DNA of 49,612 bases from TMED26 sp002694075 (GCA_036160575.1 JAYYDT010000002.1:1-49612); one strand, 5' to 3'; positions 1 through 9,612 are shown, counted from the stretch's first letter. The notes: a model not told the origin generated them from the sequence alone. Translations and numbers: made by a program.

Positions 1-910
1 CCGCGACCATACCGATCCCGCAGTTGAAAGTGCGCAGCATTTCCAATGGCGCGATTCCGCCCGCCCGCGCCAGCCAGCCGAACACCGGCGGCACCGGCCA
101 GGCCGAAAGGTCGATCCGGGCGCTGAGGTCGGCGGCGAAGCAACGCGGCGGATTTTCCACCAACCCGCCGCCGGTGATATGGGCGAGTCCATGTAGCCGC
201 CCGGCCGCCCGCGCCGCCTTCAGCGCTTTCACGTAAATGCGGGTCGGTGCCAAGAGAGCGTCGGCCAGGGTCGCGTCCGGAGCGAATGGCGCCGGGGCGC
301 GGTAATCGTGACCGCCGGCCGCGATCACCCGGCGCACCAGCGAAAAACCGTTGGCGTGAATCCCGTCGGAGGCCAGTCCCAACAGGACATCGCCGGCCGC
401 CGGCATGCTGGCGTCCAAAAGATCGCCGCGGGCCGCGGCGCCGACCGCGAAACCGGCCAGATCATAGTCACCTTCGCGGTAGAGGCCAGGCATCTCGGCG
501 GTTTCCCCGCCAATCAGGGCGGCGCCGGCGCGCCGACAGCCCTCGGCGATGCCGGCGATCACCTGGCGGCCGGTCTCGACCGAAAGTTTCGAGGTGGCGT
601 AATAATCCAGAAAAAACAGCGGCTCACCGCCTTGCACCACCAGGTCGTTGACGCACATGGCGACCAGGTCGATACCGACCGTGTCATGGCGGCCGGCCTC
701 AATGGCGACCATCAATTTGGTGCCGACGCCATCGGTCGCGGCCAACAACACCGGATCGTCGAAGCCCGCGGCGCGCAGGTCGAAAAGCCCGCCAAACCCG
801 CCGATTTCGCCATCGGCGCCAGGGCGCCGGGTGGCCGCCACCAGCGGCTTTATGGCGTCGACCAGGGCCGCACCGGCGTCAATATCGACCCCCGCGTCAC
901 GGTAGGTCAT
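1..910 (-). CDS. purM: Phosphoribosylformylglycinamidine cyclo-ligase (AIR synthetase), partial
   Basis: PurM makes aminoimidazole ribonucleotide from FGAM with ATP, the fifth step of purine synthesis in the cytoplasm. Translating the minus strand gives a typical N-terminus (TYRDAGVDIDAG), followed by the glycine-rich GEIGGFGGLFDL segment, the ATDGVGTKL motif, the GGETAEMPG motif and, near the window edge, ITGGGLVENPPR. About 303 residues are visible; the last few dozen and the stop lie outside the window. The ATG at 910 is chosen because a weak AGG lies about 10 bases upstream. An in-frame ATG at 973 would add 21 low-complexity residues (rich in Asn, Gly, Thr) and has no visible ribosome site. 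It diverges from the DUF2066 gene. Family assignment is certain; the start is not. Confidence 0.96.
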   Translation of the reverse strand, partial: MTYRDAGVDIDAGAALVDAIKPLVAATRRPGADGEIGGFGGLFDLRAAGFDDPVLLAATDGVGTKLMVAIEAGRHDTVGIDLVAMCVNDLVVQGGEPLFFLDYYATSKLSVETGRQVIAGIAEGCRRAGAALIGGETAEMPGLYREGDYDLAGFAVGAAARGDLLDASMPAAGDVLLGLASDGIHANGFSLVRRVIAAGGHDYRAPAPFAPDATLADALLAPTRIYVKALKAARAAGRLHGLAHITGGGLVENPPRCFAADLSARIDLSAWPVPPVFGWLARAGGIAPLEMLRTFNCGIGMVA

Positions 911-1089
911 GGCGTTGTCGCCTGAACCGGGCCCGTTGGCTCCGTTGCTTGCGGTGGTGTCGTCGGTTGCCATTCGCTATAAAAACCGTTGAGTGTGTCG
1001 CGACGCGGCGCGCTGCCCTGTTTTCGCCCAAGACAGCTGTTATGCCGCCGCGGGTGGGCACGGGCAAGCGAAGAGTAGGTTTGGAACGC

Positions 1090-2205
1090 ATGGGCATATT
1101 TTCCAGAAACCCGAAAAGCGGGCTGGTCGGCATCGTGTTGGCGTTATTGGCGCCGTCTTCGGTTTGGTCGGCGGATCTGTTCACCGTCCGCGGTGTATCG
1201 GTGGATGTGACCGCGGCGACCGCCGTCGCCGCGCGCGCCCAGGCCGAGCGCGAGGGCCGTCGTCGGGCCTTCACCCGGCTATTGGCGCGCTTGGCGGTGA
1301 GCGACCACCATGGCCGTTTGCCGGCGTTAAGCGACCAGGACGTGCTGGGCCTGGTGAAGGGCCATGGCGTGCAGGCCGAAAAAACCTCCACCGTGCGCTA
1401 TATCGGCGACTTGGACTTCGCTTTCCGACCGGCCGCGGTGCGGCGGCTGTTTGATCGTTTTGAGGTGGATTACGCGGTCACCACCAGTGGTCCGGTCCTG
1501 GTGGTGCCGGTCCGCCGTGTCGGCCCCGTGCTGCGGGTGTGGGAGGAAGACAACCGCTGGCGCGAAGCGTGGAACGCTTTGCCCGACGGTGATGGTTTGG
1601 TGCCGGTCATGGTGCCGTTCGGTGATTTGGACGATATGAGCGATATCGGCCCTGAAACGGCCGCCCGCGGCGACCCCCGCGACCTAATCGATATCGCCAG
1701 CCGCTATGGCGCCGACCGCGCCGCCTATGCGGTGCTGGCCAGCGCCGATCTGCCGACAACCGGCCCGGTTGAGTTTACGCTGACGGTGACGATGTTGGAC
1801 GCCAACGGCAAAGAAACATCGCTCACCGAGGGGCTAAGCGCGACCAATGCCGACGCCATAGAGGACGTCATGGTGCGTGCCGTCGAGGCGGTGCGCGGAT
1901 GGGTGCAGGACAGTTGGAAAAGTCGCAATCTGGTGCGCCGCGGCGTGCTGCAGCATATCACCGTCGCCGTGCCGATCAGCGATCATACGGCGTGGTTGGA
2001 CCTGACCAAACGCCTTAACCGAGTCGACGCACTGCAAAGCTGGCAGGTGTTACAATTGAACCGGCAAGAGGCCCGGCTTGACCTCAGCACGCGCAGTGAA
2101 ACCACCACCTTGCGGATGGCGCTGGCGCGCGCTGGCCTGACGCTCGCCGAGGGCGCGCAGACTTGGCGACTGTCGGCCGGCACCACTGATCCGGCCGTAC
2201 AATGA
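1090..2205 (+). CDS. DUF2066 domain protein, exported
   Basis: This protein of about 371 residues is a conserved protein of unknown function found in many proteobacteria. Residues 1-28 look like a signal peptide (basic start, hydrophobic LVGIVLALLAP core, cleavage after VWSA), so the mature protein should be periplasmic. The following LFTVRGVSVDVTAATA segment and the Arg/Ala-rich helix after it are typical of the start of DUF2066. The reading frame is open further upstream, but the ATG at 1090 gives a clean signal peptide. Its TGA overlaps the ATG of the permease gene (ATGA), so the two are probably co-transcribed. No enzymatic motif is seen. Confidence 0.85.
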   Translation: MGIFSRNPKSGLVGIVLALLAPSSVWSADLFTVRGVSVDVTAATAVAARAQAEREGRRRAFTRLLARLAVSDHHGRLPALSDQDVLGLVKGHGVQAEKTSTVRYIGDLDFAFRPAAVRRLFDRFEVDYAVTTSGPVLVVPVRRVGPVLRVWEEDNRWREAWNALPDGDGLVPVMVPFGDLDDMSDIGPETAARGDPRDLIDIASRYGADRAAYAVLASADLPTTGPVEFTLTVTMLDANGKETSLTEGLSATNADAIEDVMVRAVEAVRGWVQDSWKSRNLVRRGVLQHITVAVPISDHTAWLDLTKRLNRVDALQSWQVLQLNRQEARLDLSTRSETTTLRMALARAGLTLAEGAQTWRLSAGTTDPAVQ

Positions 2206-3281
2206 GCCGCCGCGAACGAGTTCTCGTCTGGCTGGTTCTATTGGCCACGACGCTGTTTCTGCTAGCGGTGCTCCAGGATGTGATGCTGCCTTTCGTGGCC
2301 GGCATGGCCATCGCCTATTTCCTCGACCCGGTGGTTGATCGGTTCGAGACCTGGCGATTTGGCCGCGGGCTGGCCACGTTTGTGGTGCTGCTGCTGTTTT
2401 TCCTGCTGGCGGTCGGCGTGATTCTGCTGATCGTACCGGTGTTGGAGGCGCAGGTGGTGGCCCTGGTCACCGCCGCCCCGGCCTATTTCGAAAAGTTGCG
2501 GGTTTTGATCGAGCCATTGTTGCAGCGCGTGGCGGCGATGAACGGCGGCGACCCGCTGGCCAAATTGCCGGCGGCGGCCAGCGATTTGGTCAAAATCGCC
2601 ACCCGTGTCCTGCGCGAGCTGGTGACCGGTGGCGTGGCCTTGGCCAATCTCTTGTCGCTGATTTTCATCACCCCCGTCGTCGCCTTTTACTTGTTGCGCG
2701 ATTGGGATCGCATGATCGCCGTGATCGATGGTTGGCTGCCGCAGGCTCAAGCGCCGGTGATCCGCGCGCAGGTTGGCGAGATCGACCGAACCCTGTCGGC
2801 TTTTGTGCGCGGTCAGGGCAGCGTGTGCTTGATCCTAGGGGTGCTTTACGGCACCGCGTTGAGCCTCGCCGGGCTGCAATTCGGCCTGATCATCGGCCTG
2901 TTTTCAGGTATCATTTCCTTTGTTCCCTTTGTGGGCGCTTTGCTTGGCGGCGCGATCAGCATCGGTCTGGCGCTGTTGCAGTTTGAGTCCCTCGGTCCGG
3001 TCGCTTTGGTCGCCGGGATCTATCTGGTCGGCCAGGTCCTGGAGGGCAATTTCCTGACCCCCCGATTGGTCGGCGGGGCGGTTGGCTTGCATCCGGTCTG
3101 GGTGATCTTTTCGCTGCTGGCGGGCGGCGCCTTGTTCGGTTTTCTCGGGGTCCTCATCGCGGTGCCGGCGATGGCGGTGATTGGCGTCTTGGCGCGTTTC
3201 GCGCTGTCCCGGTATTTGGTCAGCCCCCTGCATTTACATGGCATTCCCCCGGCCGAGGAGGATGAGCGCGACCATGGCTGA
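2202..3281 (+). CDS. AI-2E family transporter (PerM/TqsA type permease)
   Basis: This is an inner-membrane protein of 359 residues with roughly eight hydrophobic segments: a pair near residues 8-42, one near 58-83, one near 145-166 and a cluster from 205 to 335. The conserved family signature FLTPRLVGGAVGLHPVWV lies at about 285-302 and is followed by the AGGALFGFLGVLIAVPAMA segment. Members export small molecules, and some are linked to autoinducer-2 or ion/proton exchange; the substrate here cannot be read from sequence. The start overlaps the DUF2066 stop by four bases, and the stop overlaps the hdaA start by eight. An AI-2E permease next to hdaA is common in alphaproteobacteria. Confidence 0.92.
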   Translation: MSRRERVLVWLVLLATTLFLLAVLQDVMLPFVAGMAIAYFLDPVVDRFETWRFGRGLATFVVLLLFFLLAVGVILLIVPVLEAQVVALVTAAPAYFEKLRVLIEPLLQRVAAMNGGDPLAKLPAAASDLVKIATRVLRELVTGGVALANLLSLIFITPVVAFYLLRDWDRMIAVIDGWLPQAQAPVIRAQVGEIDRTLSAFVRGQGSVCLILGVLYGTALSLAGLQFGLIIGLFSGIISFVPFVGALLGGAISIGLALLQFESLGPVALVAGIYLVGQVLEGNFLTPRLVGGAVGLHPVWVIFSLLAGGALFGFLGVLIAVPAMAVIGVLARFALSRYLVSPLHLHGIPPAEEDERDHG

Positions 3282-3960
3282 GAGCGAGCAGTTGTTGCTC
3301 GCGCTGCCGTTTCGCGCGGCCGATGGGCGCGATGACTTTTTGGTCGCACCTTGTAACGCGGCGGCGGTGGCCTGGGTCGACCGATGGCCCGACTGGCCCG
3401 GACCGGCCCGTGGTCTGGTCATTCACGGGCCGGCGGCGGCCGGGAAAAGCCATTTGGCGGCGGTATGGCGGCGGGCGACCGGCGGGATCGCGCTTGACGC
3501 CTCGACCTTGGCGGCCGGCGGTCTGCGCGCCCAACTCGGTGCGGCGCGCTTTGTGACGGTCGACAACCTCAGCCCCGCCGCCGATGAGGAAGCCTTGTTC
3601 CATCTTTTCAACCTGGTGTTGGAGCGTGATGGCGCGTTGGTCTTTCTGGCGCGTGAGGCGCCACACCGCATGGCCTTGACGCTGGCCGACCTGGCCTCTC
3701 GTTTGGCCAGCCTGCCGACGGTTGCCATCGCGCCGCCCGATGACGCCGTGTTGGCCGGGATTTTGGCCAAGCTTTGCCGCGACCGGCAATTGGCGGTCGG
3801 CCAAGAGGTGATCGCTTATCTGACGGCGCGGATGGAACGCTCCTTCGCCGCCGCCCATGCGGTGGTCGCAGGCTTGGACCGGGCCGCGGTGAAAGACCAG
3901 CGAAGAGTGACTTTGTGGCTGGCGCGACAAGTGCTAAGCCAGAGTGAAGAAGCAACCTGA
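3274..3960 (+). CDS. hdaA: DnaA-related regulatory inactivator HdaA
   Basis: HdaA-type proteins are short DnaA-like AAA+ ATPases that act with the DNA-loaded sliding clamp to stimulate ATP hydrolysis by DnaA, limiting re-initiation of replication. This one has 228 residues and lacks the DnaA DNA-binding domain. Residues 6-14 (QLLLALPFR) resemble the clamp-binding motif, Walker A is GPAAAGKSH at 52-60, Walker B is at about 92-98 (RFVTVDNL), and a sensor-2-like MERSFAAAH helix is near 190. The ATG at 3274 is preferred over one at 3262 because GAGGAGG at 3255-3261 touches the earlier start but sits 12 bases before the later one. Co-directional with the permease and the SDR gene. Confidence 0.9.
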   Translation: MAESEQLLLALPFRAADGRDDFLVAPCNAAAVAWVDRWPDWPGPARGLVIHGPAAAGKSHLAAVWRRATGGIALDASTLAAGGLRAQLGAARFVTVDNLSPAADEEALFHLFNLVLERDGALVFLAREAPHRMALTLADLASRLASLPTVAIAPPDDAVLAGILAKLCRDRQLAVGQEVIAYLTARMERSFAAAHAVVAGLDRAAVKDQRRVTLWLARQVLSQSEEAT

Positions 3961-3976
3961 ACACCGGAGGGCGAAA

Positions 3977-4756
3977 ATGGATCTAGGAATTGCCGGAAAA
4001 AACGCGCTGGTTTGCGCCGCCAGTAAGGGGCTTGGTCGCGGCTGCGCCACCTCTTTGGCGCGCGAGGGCGTGAATGTCACGATTTGCTCGCGCACCGAAG
4101 CGGATATCACCCGCACGGCCGATGAGATTAGCGCCGCGACCGGTGCCAAAGTGACTGCGGTGGCCTGTGATATCACCACGCCCGAGGGCCGCGACAAAGC
4201 GTTGGCGGCGGCCGGCGATGTCGACATTTTGGTGAACAACGCCGGCGGCCCGCCGCCGGGCGATTTTCGCGATTGGACGCCGGACGACTGGCACGCCGCG
4301 GTCAACGCCAACATGATCACCGCCATTGAACTGATCCGACGGACCATTGACGGCATGATCGACCGCAAGTTTGGTCGTATCGTCAATATCACCTCGGGCT
4401 CGGTCAAATCACCGATCGCCATTCTCGGCCTATCCAATGGCGCGCGCACCGGCTTGACCGGGTTCTGCGCCGGGATCGCGCGCGAGGCGGCGGTCCACAA
4501 TGTGACGATCAACGGCCTATTGCCGGGTCCCTTCGATACCGATCGGTTGCGCGGCAACATGAAGGTGCAAGCCGATAAAGCGGGCGCCGATTTTGACGAC
4601 TTCTACGCCAAACAGGCGGCCACCAACCCGGCGGGTCGGTTTGGGACGGCCGAGGAGTTTGGCGAAGCCTGCGCCTTCCTGTGCAGCGCCCAGGCGGGTT
4701 ATATCGTCGGGCAAAATCTGCTACTGGATGGCGGCGCTTTTCGAAGCTCCATCTAA
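3977..4756 (+). CDS. SDR-family oxidoreductase with atypical active site
   Basis: A short-chain dehydrogenase/reductase fold protein of 259 residues. The nucleotide-binding region ASKGLGRG (15-22), the VNNAG motif (86-90) and the ITSGS strand with the usual Ser (about 140) are present. The catalytic YxxxK position instead reads S153-N-G-A-R157, so both the Tyr and the Lys are replaced. The subgroup with LSNGAR at this place is one I recall among bacterial FabG-like SDRs. NADPH binding is therefore likely, but classical carbonyl reduction is doubtful. GGAGGG at 3966-3971 supports the start at 3977. It sits between hdaA (16-base gap) and ppk (13-base gap), probably in one transcript. Substrate unknown. 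Confidence 0.88.
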   Translation: MDLGIAGKNALVCAASKGLGRGCATSLAREGVNVTICSRTEADITRTADEISAATGAKVTAVACDITTPEGRDKALAAAGDVDILVNNAGGPPPGDFRDWTPDDWHAAVNANMITAIELIRRTIDGMIDRKFGRIVNITSGSVKSPIAILGLSNGARTGLTGFCAGIAREAAVHNVTINGLLPGPFDTDRLRGNMKVQADKAGADFDDFYAKQAATNPAGRFGTAEEFGEACAFLCSAQAGYIVGQNLLLDGGAFRSSI

Positions 4757-4769
4757 CCGGGAGCCAGCC

Positions 4770-6929
4770 ATGTCGGCGCACGACAACCGCACGTTCGCGC
4801 AGCCGCGGATGACCATCGATCCGGAGTCTCCCGATCGCTTCATCAATCGCGAACTGTCATGGCTGGCTTTCAACTTCCGGGTGCTGGAGGAGGCGCATAA
4901 TCGCACCTATCCGCTGCTTGAGCGCCTGCGGTTCGTATCGATCTCCAGCTCCAACCTGGATGAATTTCAAATGGTGCGGGTTGCCGGCCTGAAGGGGCAA
5001 ATGGAGGCCGGCGTCACCGAGCGAAGTGATGATGGCCGCACCCCGGCGCAGCAATTGGCGGCGATTTCCGAGACCGTGAAGCGCCTACAAGGCGATCAGC
5101 AGGAAAGTTTTCGCGAACTACGCGGTGAGTTGGCCGCCGCCGATTTCCATCTGGTCGACGATGACGCCTTGACGGCCGATGAGCGGCAGTGGCTGGAAGA
5201 CCATTTCATCGAGCAGATTTTTCCCGCGCTCACGCCGCTGGCCATCGATCCGGCCCATCCCTTTCCTTTCATTCCCAATCGGGGGGCCTGTGCGGCGTTG
5301 CAACTCTCGCGGCCGGATGGCGACGAGGATTTGATGGCGCTGGTGCCGCTGCCGGCGAAAATTCCCCGGTTTGTGCGCTTGCCCGGACCGATGGTGCGGT
5401 TCATCGCCATTGAACAAGTGATCTTGATGCACTTGGCGCACATTTTTCCCAATTTCACCTGTCAGGGCGCCGGCTTTTTCCGAGTCTTACGTGACAGCGA
5501 GATGGAGGTCGACGAAGAGGCCGAAGATTTGGTGCGCTCGTTCGAAAGCGCGCTGAGGGCCCGCCGCCGCGGCCATGTCATCGCCCTCGCGATCAATGCC
5601 GAAATGCCGCAAGGGCTCAAGGAATTCGTCATCGACCAATTACGGGTCTCCCATGAAGATGTCTTCGAATTGGCGGTGATGGTCGGTCTCGCCGATCTCA
5701 GCCAGTTGATTACCGCCGACCGTAGCGACTTGCTATGGCGGCCCTTCACCGCGCGCTTTCCAGAACGCATTCGCGATTTTCAAGGCGATTGTTTGGCGGC
5801 CATTCGGGCCAAGGATATTCTCGTCCATCATCCTTACGAGAGTTTTGACGTGGTGCTCCAGTTCCTGCGCCAAGCCGCCGACGACCCGAATGTCATCGCC
5901 ATTAAACAGACGCTCTACCGCACCACGCCCAATTCGCCGATCGTCAAGGCCCTGACCGAGGCCGCTGAGAGCGGCAAATCGGTAACCGCCATGATCGAGC
6001 TGAAAGCGCGCTTCGACGAAGAGGCGAATATTAAACTTGCGCGCGATTTGGAACGCGCCGGGGTGCAGGTGGTCTTTGGCTTTGTGGGTTTGAAAACCCA
6101 CGCCAAGATTTCGTTGGTGGTGCGGCGGGAAGGCGCCCAATTGCGCAGCTACGCTCATTTTGGCACCGGTAATTACCACCCGATCACAGCTAAAATTTAC
6201 ACCGACCTGTCGTTTTTCACCTGTGATGCCGGCTTATGCCGCGACGCCGCGCGGATGTTGAATTACATGACCGGTTACGCCGAACCGAATGCGATGGAAA
6301 AGCTGTGCTTGTCGCCGTTGTCGTTAAAGCCGACGGTCGATCGGTTGATTGACGCGGAAATCGCCCATGCCGAAGCCGGTCGGCCAGCCTCGATCTGGAT
6401 CAAAGTGAACGCGCTGGTCGACAGCAGCACCATCGACCACCTTTACGCCGCCTCCCAAAAGGGTGTGCAAATTGACCTTGTAGTGCGCGGGATCTGCTGC
6501 TTGCGCCCCGGTATCCCCGGCTTGTCCGAGAATATTCGAGTGCGCAGCATTGTCGGCCGTTTCTTGGAACACGCCCGTATTTTGTGTGTCGGAAACGGCC
6601 AAGAGATGCCGTCCGACGCGGCCAAAATTTTCATTTCTTCGGCGGATCTCATGCCGCGCAATCTATATCGCCGGGTGGAACATTTGGTGCCAATCGAAAA
6701 TCCCACGGTGCATCGCCAAATCCTCGACCAAATCATGGTCGCCAATTTGCGCGATGAAACCAATTCCTGGTTGCTTGACGGCGACGGCCAGTATCACCGC
6801 GTCGGCTTTGCCGAAGGCGCTTTTTCCGCGCATCGCTATTTCATGATCAATCCTAGCCTGTCGGGCCGTGGCAGCGCGCTTAAGCAGAATGGCGAGGATG
6901 GCGCCGGGCCGGGAGACCATCGGCCATGA
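4770..6929 (+). CDS. ppk1: Polyphosphate kinase 1
   Basis: PPK1 reversibly transfers the gamma phosphate of ATP to inorganic polyphosphate through a phosphohistidine intermediate. The 719-residue length is normal for the family. The N-terminal FINRELSWLAFN motif, the NLDEFQMVRVAG stretch, the THAK motif with the likely phospho-acceptor H444, the second conserved His (H601, in LEHARI) and the SSADLMPRNLYRR motif are all present. GGGAG at 4759-4763 fits the ATG at 4770; the frame is open further upstream only by overlap with the SDR gene. It overlaps ppx by four bases (ATGA), so the enzyme that builds polyphosphate and the one that degrades it are translationally coupled. Confidence 0.97.
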   Translation: MSAHDNRTFAQPRMTIDPESPDRFINRELSWLAFNFRVLEEAHNRTYPLLERLRFVSISSSNLDEFQMVRVAGLKGQMEAGVTERSDDGRTPAQQLAAISETVKRLQGDQQESFRELRGELAAADFHLVDDDALTADERQWLEDHFIEQIFPALTPLAIDPAHPFPFIPNRGACAALQLSRPDGDEDLMALVPLPAKIPRFVRLPGPMVRFIAIEQVILMHLAHIFPNFTCQGAGFFRVLRDSEMEVDEEAEDLVRSFESALRARRRGHVIALAINAEMPQGLKEFVIDQLRVSHEDVFELAVMVGLADLSQLITADRSDLLWRPFTARFPERIRDFQGDCLAAIRAKDILVHHPYESFDVVLQFLRQAADDPNVIAIKQTLYRTTPNSPIVKALTEAAESGKSVTAMIELKARFDEEANIKLARDLERAGVQVVFGFVGLKTHAKISLVVRREGAQLRSYAHFGTGNYHPITAKIYTDLSFFTCDAGLCRDAARMLNYMTGYAEPNAMEKLCLSPLSLKPTVDRLIDAEIAHAEAGRPASIWIKVNALVDSSTIDHLYAASQKGVQIDLVVRGICCLRPGIPGLSENIRVRSIVGRFLEHARILCVGNGQEMPSDAAKIFISSADLMPRNLYRRVEHLVPIENPTVHRQILDQIMVANLRDETNSWLLDGDGQYHRVGFAEGAFSAHRYFMINPSLSGRGSALKQNGEDGAGPGDHRP

Positions 6930-8467
6930 GCCTTGGCGACGGCGCGGCCTTGACCCTTGTCACCGACGGCCAGCGCCAGGCCACCGCGGCGCGGGTGGCG
7001 GTCATCGACATCGGCTCCAACTCGGTGCGGATGGTGGTGTATGAACATGGTGGCCGTATGCCAATCCCGGTGTTCAATGAAAAAGCCTTGTGCGGTTTGG
7101 GCGCTGGTTTGGCCGAAACCGGGCGCCTGACGGCACCGGCGATCGCCGCCGCGCTTCGCTGTTTGAGGCGTTTTCGCCAACTCCTGGACGCGTTGGCGAT
7201 CATGCGGGTGGACGTATTCGCGACAGCGGCGGTGCGCGACGCTCTCAATGGCCAGGAGTTCGTACGTCAAGTCCACCGTGAGACCGGATTCAACGTGATT
7301 GTGCTGACCGGTGGCGATGAGGCCAAATACGCCGCCTACGGTGTCATCAGCGGGTTTCCCGACGCCGATGGCGTGGTCGGCGACCTTGGCGGTGGCAGCT
7401 TGGAGGTGATCGATGTCGCCGGCGGGGCCTTGGGCCAAGGCACGACCCTGGCGCTGGGCCCATTGCGCTTGGAAAGCTTGAGCGATTTCAACCGTGAGGA
7501 TTTGCAGCGGCATATCGATGGGATTCTGGCCGCCGTGCCGTGGCTTGAGCAGGCCCACGGCCGGGTGTTCTACGCCGTTGGCGGCGCTTGGCGCAACCTC
7601 GCGCGGGCGCACATGGAGCGCAGCCACTATCCCCTGGAGATCCTCCACGGTTACGAGTTGGAAACCGGTCGGTTGCGACGATTTCTAAAAAAGGTCTCGC
7701 GCCAATCGGCCGATGACTTGCGCCGATTGAAAACCATTTCGCGCCGCCGTCAGGCGGTTCTGCCCATCGCCGCCCTGGTGTTCGAACGGGTCTTGAAGGC
7801 GATGCGGCCGGAACGTGTCGCGTTTTCGGCCTTCGGCTTGCGGGAGGGCCGGCTTTTCGCGGCGATGGAGGAGGCAACCCGCGCCGTCGACCCGCTATTG
7901 GCCGGTTGCGGCGATCTGGCCCTGCGGTCGGGGCGGGGGCATCACGACCCGGCGCGGTTATTCGCCTGGGTGCGTCCCTTGTTTGACCCGTTGAGCAAGG
8001 CCGACGCGCGGCTGCTACGGGCGGTTTGCGTGCTGAGCGATGTCGCCTGGGCCGGCTATCCGGGTCATCGCGGCGAACAGGCGTTCCTGCGTGCCCTTCA
8101 CCTGCCCATCGCTGGCCTTGGCCACAGCGAGCGGGTGGCTCTGGCGATGGCCTTGCACGCCCGCTACGCGGGTCATTTGGAAAGCCCGTTGGTTCGCTCG
8201 GTCAGCGATTTGATCAGTTGCGATAAGCGTGTTTGGGCCAATGCCGTGGGCCGCGCCCTTCGCCTCGGTCTGACATTATGCGCCGGCCGGGTGGACGTGC
8301 TGGCGCAAACCCATTTCGCGATGATTGACCAAGAGGCCGCACGCTTAATGGTGCCGGGCGATCTTAAGCCGATGATTGGCGAAAACATCGAGCGGCGCCT
8401 GATGGATGTCGCCAACATCCTGAGCCGCGAAATGACCATTCAGTTCGAGGCGACGGCCGGTCGCTAA
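6926..8467 (+). CDS. ppx: Exopolyphosphatase / Ppx-GppA family phosphatase
   Basis: Ppx/GppA enzymes remove terminal phosphates from polyphosphate, and some members hydrolyse pppGpp. The 513-residue protein has the ASKHA-fold phosphate loops: VIDIGSNSVRMVVYE near residues 26-40 and GDLGGGSLEVIDV near 152-164. The C-terminal half is alpha-helical with an HD-like region, as in the longer Ppx group. It follows ppk1 with a 4-base ATGA overlap, which favours the polyphosphatase role. Its TAA stop overlaps the rnd stop on the other strand (8464-8467). Confidence 0.94.
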   Translation: MSLGDGAALTLVTDGQRQATAARVAVIDIGSNSVRMVVYEHGGRMPIPVFNEKALCGLGAGLAETGRLTAPAIAAALRCLRRFRQLLDALAIMRVDVFATAAVRDALNGQEFVRQVHRETGFNVIVLTGGDEAKYAAYGVISGFPDADGVVGDLGGGSLEVIDVAGGALGQGTTLALGPLRLESLSDFNREDLQRHIDGILAAVPWLEQAHGRVFYAVGGAWRNLARAHMERSHYPLEILHGYELETGRLRRFLKKVSRQSADDLRRLKTISRRRQAVLPIAALVFERVLKAMRPERVAFSAFGLREGRLFAAMEEATRAVDPLLAGCGDLALRSGRGHHDPARLFAWVRPLFDPLSKADARLLRAVCVLSDVAWAGYPGHRGEQAFLRALHLPIAGLGHSERVALAMALHARYAGHLESPLVRSVSDLISCDKRVWANAVGRALRLGLTLCAGRVDVLAQTHFAMIDQEAARLMVPGDLKPMIGENIERRLMDVANILSREMTIQFEATAGR

Positions 8468-9612
8468 AGCGTGATGGGCGCGATTTCGCCGTCACGAATG
8501 GTCAGCGCCACGCCGCCATGTTTCAAGGCGATGGCCGCGTCGCCAAAGATCTCCCGGCGCCAACCGCTAAGGGCCGGTACGTCGGCGTCGTCATCGTCGG
8601 CAATCAGGTCGAGATCCGCCATGTTGGCGATTAATTTCTGTGCCACGCCATGTTCCTCGGCCTTCAGTTTGAGGAGAACGCGCAACAGCTCGACCACCGG
8701 TTCTCGGCCGCGCCGAGGCGGCGTGGCCGCCGGCGGACGCGGCCAACTATTCCGGTCGCTGTTGGCGCCACGGCGGACCGCCTCCAAGATCCCTTGGCCG
8801 AGTTTGCCCTTGGCGACATTGTCGGAAATCGAGCGGGCGCGTGCCAATTCCTCGGGTGTGCTGGGCACGCTGGCGGCGATCTCGGTGAGCACCTCATCGC
8901 GCAACACCCGATTACGCGGTAAGTCGCGGCGGCGCGCCTCGTTCTCGCGTAGGGCGGCCAGTTCGCGCAGAACCGCCAAGGTGCGCGGCTTGGGATTGCG
9001 CAGTTTCAACCGGCGCCAAGCGTCCTCTGGCGCGACAACATAGGTCGCCGGGTCGGTCAGCACCGCCATTTCATCGGCTAACCAGGGCTCACGCCCATTG
9101 GCTCGCAGGCGCTCTTCCAGAGCCTCGAAGACAAGGCGGAGATGCGTCACATCGCTAAGGGCATAGGTCAACTGGCGGTCGCCCAAGGGCCGCCGCGCCC
9201 AATCGGTGAAGCGCGAGCTTTTGTCGATCTCGACCCCGACGACGGACTTAACCAGGCGGTCATAGCTGATGGCGTCGCCGAAACCGCAGACCATGCCCGC
9301 GATTTGGGTGTCGAAGATCGGCGCTGGCACGGCGCCGCTGAGATGGACGAAAATCTCAATATCTTGTCGCGCGGCGTGGAAGACTTTCAGGACCTGTGGC
9401 GCCGCCATCAAGGCGAACACCGGCGCCAGATCGATGCCGTCCGCCAAAGGGTCGACCAGCACCGCGTCGTCCGCGCTGGCGATCTGCAACAGGCAGAGTT
9501 TCGGATAGTAGGTGTTCTCGCGCATAAACTCGGTATCGACCGTGACATAGCGCGCGGTCATGGCCTCGGCGCAGAACTTTTCCAACGCCGCGGTGGTCGC
9601 GATAACCTTCAT
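8464..9612 (-). CDS. rnd: Ribonuclease D
   Basis: RNase D is a 3'-5' exoribonuclease that trims tRNA precursors and other stable RNAs. The 382-residue protein has the DEDD exonuclease domain first: D26 and E28 in TVDTEFM, D84 in AARQDIE, and a later Tyr/Asp motif in YALSDVTHL. An HRDC-type helical domain follows from about residue 210. The ATG at 9612 is selected because GAAGGGAG lies just upstream; the open frame continues another 19 codons without support. It converges on ppx with overlapping stops. The upstream 174 bases to the lipoprotein gene hold both promoters. Confidence 0.95.
   Translation of the reverse strand: MKVIATTAALEKFCAEAMTARYVTVDTEFMRENTYYPKLCLLQIASADDAVLVDPLADGIDLAPVFALMAAPQVLKVFHAARQDIEIFVHLSGAVPAPIFDTQIAGMVCGFGDAISYDRLVKSVVGVEIDKSSRFTDWARRPLGDRQLTYALSDVTHLRLVFEALEERLRANGREPWLADEMAVLTDPATYVVAPEDAWRRLKLRNPKPRTLAVLRELAALRENEARRRDLPRNRVLRDEVLTEIAASVPSTPEELARARSISDNVAKGKLGQGILEAVRRGANSDRNSWPRPPAATPPRRGREPVVELLRVLLKLKAEEHGVAQKLIANMADLDLIADDDDADVPALSGWRREIFGDAAIALKHGGVALTIRDGEIAPITL

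Noticed and set aside
911..973. N-terminal extension of purM to the ATG at 973
   Set aside because: In frame and possible, since some relatives have short extensions, but the added residues are low-complexity and no ribosome site precedes the ATG; kept only as an alternative.
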